Below, one piece after another: positions 62,262 through 64,000 of a stretch of 64,000 bases of DNA; positions within the stretch are counted from its first letter, which is position 1, and the number at the start of each line of letters is the position of its first letter. Position numbers and translations under genes: made by a program. Under the pieces are notes generated by a model. The model worked only from the letters and a program-made list of their open reading frames with translations, did no database searches and had not been told where the DNA came from. The stretch comes from Luxibacter massiliensis (GTDB lineage: Bacteria > Bacillota > Clostridia > Lachnospirales > Lachnospiraceae). The DNA lies in contig NZ_UWOE01000001.1 in the NCBI RefSeq assembly GCF_900604355.1, forward strand, positions 2,480,001 to 2,544,000. Reading direction: 5' to 3'.

Positions 62262-64000
62262 CTAAAACAATGTTTTTACTTCCGCGAACATCTCTTTTTG
62301 CTTCTCTATTTTCTCTTCACTGCCAATAACGCACATCTGCCCTGCCGCCAGCACTGCCTCCACAACTTCCGCCAAAGCGCGGATATCTTTCTGCTCTGCC
62401 TTTAATATATCCATCCTCTCATTTTCTATCATCTCGGCCGATACACGGTTCATATACAGATTCATGGAACGGTCCCCTTTAGCAGAAGGGGTCATAGGGC
62501 GATCGATATTACTTATTGTACCAATAATATATTTATTCATGTCGCGCTCATCCACTGTAAAGTTCCTTAAATAGTCCGGTATACCTTCATATATTTTCAT
62601 AGTGTTCTCCAGATTAGGATCGCGGTAAGAAATAAAATATCCCTCCCCAATCCTGTTAAAACTGCTCATACATCCGTATGCCCCACCCTTGACTCTTACA
62701 TTCTGCCATAAATAATCGTAGCTTAAAATTACCTTCAATATTTGCAGTGCCCCTCTATAGGAAGCCCCATAGTCAATAAAATTACCTACGCGGGCTACAT
62801 ATTGAACCTTAGAAGAGGTCTTAAAGCCTTCATTTCTTTTCTGGCAATGAATAATACAAGGAGTCTCTTCTTTCCTTTTTACTTTATGGAGACTTTCTTT
62901 TAATTTCTCAAGCTCTTTATTGATAGGTGCTATCCCTTCTTCGGATGAAGTATAGCTTATCATTATATTATCAGCACGGAAAATGCTATCTGCGATTTCC
63001 TGTAAATTCGAAATCAACTCCGATTTCTTCTCTTCGAAGTTTTCTTCGATTTCTTTCACAATTTGATAATAACCAATCCCATCTGTATCATCCTTAAACT
63101 TTGCCAATGGCGAATCGTAAGACAATGCCCTTAATGCAGCCGTAGTATGACCTGATGAAAGGAAACTCATCTGAAGCCTGGATTTTAGCATAGACAGTAT
63201 TTCCTTTAAGCGCTTCTCGTCCCCAAGCTTCGACTCCATTAAAATCTCTTTCATCATATCAAAAAGTATACTAAATTTAGGATACAGAGCCTTTCCTTTC
63301 ATTTCAAATGTAGCACGAAATTCTTTTTCTTTTACCTTTGTTACGTCTGCATATAATTCCAGTGATGTTCCAATTCCACCTGTATGCATATTTATTTCAT
63401 TAAACAACTCACCATAGCCATAATGTGTCGTATCAATCAAACCCAATACAGCCTGAAGGATACCAACATATGCCAGCTTGTTCTCAGGAATCCCAGATAA
63501 ATCAAACATAAGTGTGACATAGCCGATCCCATTAGTCTCCACGTTATGATGTATCATTTTTATGCCGCTGACATCTTTTTCTTCATTATATATTGGTGCA
63601 ATTTCTTTTGAAATGTCCTCTCTGCTAAGAACCGGTATTTTCTCTAAATCCTCTTTTGCAGATTCTTCTTCCTGATACCTCAAAAGTTCTTTTGTGTCAT
63701 TTACTAACTTATATATTTCATCTGTCCTTAAACTTGCTTTATACTTCTGGAGCCTTTCGTCCAGCTCTTTATCAAGACGGACCGTCCGTCCTTTTTCAGG
63801 TTTCACAATAACTATAGAGGCATGGGTATTGTCCAAAAGATATTTTTGGACTAACTCCTCATAATAACCCGTTTGAATCTGAGTCTTTAAAAATTCAAAT
63901 ACTGGCAGTGCCTGCATATGGATAAATGGCTTCTCCTCATCATAGAGCCAGCTGTCAAACAATTGGAGTCCGTACATCAGTCCCTTGGGATAACTGCCAA
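62262..64000 (-). CDS. M16C-family metalloprotease (presequence protease-like), N-terminus outside window
   Basis: The C-terminal ~579 residues of a large insulinase-family peptidase; full members are about 970 aa. The visible part contains VETNGIGYVTLMFDLSGIPE, LGLIDTTHYGYGELFNEINM, HTGGIGTSLELYADVTKV and VRVKGGAYGCMSSFNRIGEG, which belong to the third and fourth domains of M16C enzymes. The catalytic HxxEH is in the missing N-terminal half. The frame is open to the window end. These enzymes degrade peptides inside a closed chamber. The gene precedes era on the same strand. Confidence 0.92.
   Translation of the reverse strand, partial: GSYPKGLMYGLQLFDSWLYDEEKPFIHMQALPVFEFLKTQIQTGYYEELVQKYLLDNTHASIVIVKPEKGRTVRLDKELDERLQKYKASLRTDEIYKLVNDTKELLRYQEEESAKEDLEKIPVLSREDISKEIAPIYNEEKDVSGIKMIHHNVETNGIGYVTLMFDLSGIPENKLAYVGILQAVLGLIDTTHYGYGELFNEINMHTGGIGTSLELYADVTKVKEKEFRATFEMKGKALYPKFSILFDMMKEILMESKLGDEKRLKEILSMLKSRLQMSFLSSGHTTAALRALSYDSPLAKFKDDTDGIGYYQIVKEIEENFEEKKSELISNLQEIADSIFRADNIMISYTSSEEGIAPINKELEKLKESLHKVKRKEETPCIIHCQKRNEGFKTSSKVQYVARVGNFIDYGASYRGALQILKVILSYDYLWQNVRVKGGAYGCMSSFNRIGEGYFISYRDPNLENTMKIYEGIPDYLRNFTVDERDMNKYIIGTISNIDRPMTPSAKGDRSMNLYMNRVSAEMIENERMDILKAEQKDIRALAEVVEAVLAAGQMCVIGSEEKIEKQKEMFAEVKTLF

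Overview
The window looks like a chromosomal segment of a low- to medium-GC Gram-positive anaerobe of the Clostridia, most likely a Lachnospiraceae member. This rests on strong AGGAGG-type ribosome binding sites, promoters with 16-17 bp spacers, a dimeric-type glycyl-tRNA synthetase, the era-yqzL-recO order, a pyruvate phosphate dikinase, a yjdF gene with its structured leader, a glycyl radical enzyme, and YesM/AraC two-component control of a sugar transporter. No rRNA, tRNA or CRISPR array was seen. Nothing was searched against databases; all names come from reading motifs.

Layout. 1-5.6 kb: carA-carB (carB cut by the window start), a membrane-anchored transglutaminase-like protein and two very small genes. 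5.6-18.6 kb: a large transglutaminase/thioredoxin-like protein, an M17 aminopeptidase, then a sugar-use locus (binding protein, two permeases, GHL6-type glycosidase) divergent from a YesM-type kinase and AraC-type regulator. 18.7-29.3 kb: a SpoIID-like/peptidoglycan-binding gene split by a 9.36 kb integrated element flanked by an 11-bp direct repeat. The element carries a large serine recombinase, a TnpW-like protein, a small resolvase, a primase-helicase, two opposed HTH regulators and a four-gene operon containing an Fe-S HhH DNA glycosylase-like protein, a coiled-coil membrane protein and a cysteine-rich lipoprotein. 29.4-34.8 kb: a complete four-gene LlaJI-type restriction-modification operon. 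34.9-43.4 kb: glycyl radical enzyme, DeoR regulator, flavodoxin-like lipoprotein, small conserved proteins, a duplicated-domain lipoprotein and an OmpR-type two-component system. 44-49.6 kb: a DUF4365-like/SF1 helicase fusion (candidate defence protein) and an IS1182-type insertion sequence. 49.7-64 kb: housekeeping genes (ppdK, two M18 aminopeptidases, PHP phosphatase, yjdF, glyS, recO, yqzL, era, M16C protease), interrupted by a RAYT-type transposase unit with long terminal inverted repeats.

Most notable observations. (1) Joining the two halves of the split SpoIID-like gene at the 11-bp repeat restores one open frame of 421 codons, so excision would repair the gene. (2) The recombinase reading frame runs through the attachment core into host DNA, so its C-terminus must differ between the integrated form (563 aa) and the circular form (predicted 613 aa). 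(3) The glycosylase/coiled-coil/zinc-ribbon operon is a candidate undescribed cargo system. (4) The RAYT transposase is bounded by about 75-bp inverted repeats whose hairpin part (GGACGTAA...TTACGTCC plus GTGGTGTACC) recurs as stand-alone REP-like copies at 4.9 kb and 62.2 kb, with a possible decayed copy at 39.1 kb. (5) The DUF4365-helicase and the LlaJI system add to a defence-rich accessory region.
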